NCBI RefSeq assembly: GCF_008642295.1
Contig: NZ_CP029190.1
Location: 6,741,501-6,805,500 of the forward strand
DNA from: Streptomyces venezuelae
GTDB lineage: Bacteria > Actinomycetota > Actinomycetes > Streptomycetales > Streptomycetaceae
DNA length: 64,000 bases
Reading direction: 5' to 3'
Position 1 is the first letter of the stretch; every line of letters begins with the position of its first letter. The notes below the pieces were generated by a model, which was given only the letters and a program-made list of their open reading frames with translations, made no database searches and was not told the origin of the DNA. Positions 63,567 through 64,000 of the stretch are shown here, in pieces. Made by a program: the position numbers and the translations under genes.

Positions 63567-64000
63567 ATGACGGCGCCGTCCGTGCTCGCCACCACCCAGC
63601 TGGGCTCGCCCGAGCTGCTCCGCTCGGTCTTCCGGCAGCATGCCGCGGGCGTAGCGGTGATCACGGCTGCCGATGCGGCCAACCGGCCCGTCGGCTTCAC
63701 CGCCACCTCCCTGAACTCGGTCTCGGCCGATCCTCCGCTGCTGTCCTTCTCGGTCGGCACCGGCTCCTCCAGCTGGCCCGTGCTGGCCGGGTCCGAGTAC
63801 CTCGGTGTCCACATACTGGGTGAGCACCAGCGCGATCTGGCACAACTGTTCGCCCGTAGCGGAGCGGACCGGTTCGGTCCGGAGACCGCATGGCGGCCCG
63901 GGCCGCACGGAGTGCCTTTGCTGGACGGGGTGTTGGCCTGGCTGGCGTGCCGGGTGGTGGCCCGGGTTCCGGCGGGGGAGCACCGGGTGGTCATCGCGGA
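63567..64000 (+). CDS. flavin reductase family protein, N-terminal part (3' end outside window)
   Basis: A frame that stays open to the right edge. MTAPSVLATTQLGSPELLRSVFRQHAAGVAVITA is followed by PVGFTATSLNSVSADPPLLSFSVG, the FMN-binding split-barrel (Flavin_Reduct/DIM6-NTAB) signature. LARLLGEHQRD-like and LAWLACRVVARVPAGEHRVVI follow. These enzymes supply reduced flavin to monooxygenases or act on small molecules. ATG 63567 has AGAAGGA ahead. The C-terminal third is beyond the window. Confidence 0.9.
   Translation, partial: MTAPSVLATTQLGSPELLRSVFRQHAAGVAVITAADAANRPVGFTATSLNSVSADPPLLSFSVGTGSSSWPVLAGSEYLGVHILGEHQRDLAQLFARSGADRFGPETAWRPGPHGVPLLDGVLAWLACRVVARVPAGEHRVVIA

Noticed and set aside
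1..64000. tRNA, rRNA, transposase or phage genes
   Set aside because: No cloverleaf-like stretch, conserved rRNA core or integrase/transposase motif was found on either strand by reading.

Overview
The window is one contiguous stretch of a very GC-rich actinobacterial chromosome, almost certainly Streptomyces. The evidence is strong third-position GC bias, GTG/TTG starts behind GGAGG-type sites, an almost complete absence of TTA codons, and characteristic families (conservon genes, DUF6421, DUF6397-like, DUF5134, LVIVD-repeat protein, STAT-type acetyltransferase). About 60 protein genes are supported. I see no rRNA, tRNA, CRISPR array, transposase, prophage or recognisable biosynthetic cluster, so this reads as core/near-core chromosome with a few accessory insertions.

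Layout. 1-4.7 kb: N-terminal part of a SNF2-type helicase running off the left edge, a small membrane protein, a MOSC protein, an unknown protein, an MpaB/Lcp-type oxygenase and a methyltransferase. 4.9-11.9 kb: a signalling block of an MHYT-domain membrane protein, a complete conservon cvnA-B-C-D operon, a membrane protein, a PPOX-fold protein and an orphan second CvnB. 11.9-17.7 kb: a PLP dehydratase, a DUF6397-like protein, YchJ, acyl-CoA thioesterase II and a Ski2-type helicase. 17.7-28.6 kb: a YdjM-like membrane protein, a heterodimeric ABC exporter with complementary degenerate nucleotide sites, a giant FAD/Fe-S dehydrogenase, a MarR regulator divergent from a homomeric ABC exporter across a palindromic operator, and MltG. 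28.6-37.9 kb: a flavoprotein, a HAD phosphatase, Lrp, phospholipase D-like and FUSC proteins, a HelD/UvrD-like helicase, a thioredoxin-fold protein lacking CxxC, and a streptothricin-type acetyltransferase.

38-47 kb: nitric oxide synthase oxygenase, lactonase, a chelatase-like protein lacking its catalytic histidines, uracil-DNA glycosylase, a BNR propeller protein, an FprA-type reductase, and a divergent DUF305 lipoprotein/LVIVD secreted protein pair. 47-52 kb: TetR, PAP2, M56 peptidase, DUF5134, GNAT, an apparently catalytically dead GDPD and PadR. 52.4-58.8 kb: luciferase-like monooxygenase plus esterase, then a DUF6421-SDR-threonine aldolase operon and a transglutaminase-like protein. 58.8-64 kb: a MITE-like element whose inverted repeats provide both flanking stop codons, an MFS transporter with a CGNR-type regulator over a shared palindrome, a TTA-containing secreted alginate-lyase-like protein, an acyltransferase, a thioredoxin and a partial flavin reductase.

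Regulation visible in the sequence includes several operator-like palindromes (25775-25803, 60211-60238, 32777-32803, 62946-62960), TTGAC repeats upstream of the chelatase-like gene, strong hairpins between convergent genes (18559-18588, 34524-34559, 40368-40398, 47056-47079), and two TTA codons suggesting bldA dependence. No single locus is a proven new system. The best candidates for undescribed biology are the MHYT-conservon pairing, the DUF6421-SDR-threonine aldolase operon, the asymmetric ABC pair and the stop-codon-donating MITE-like element.
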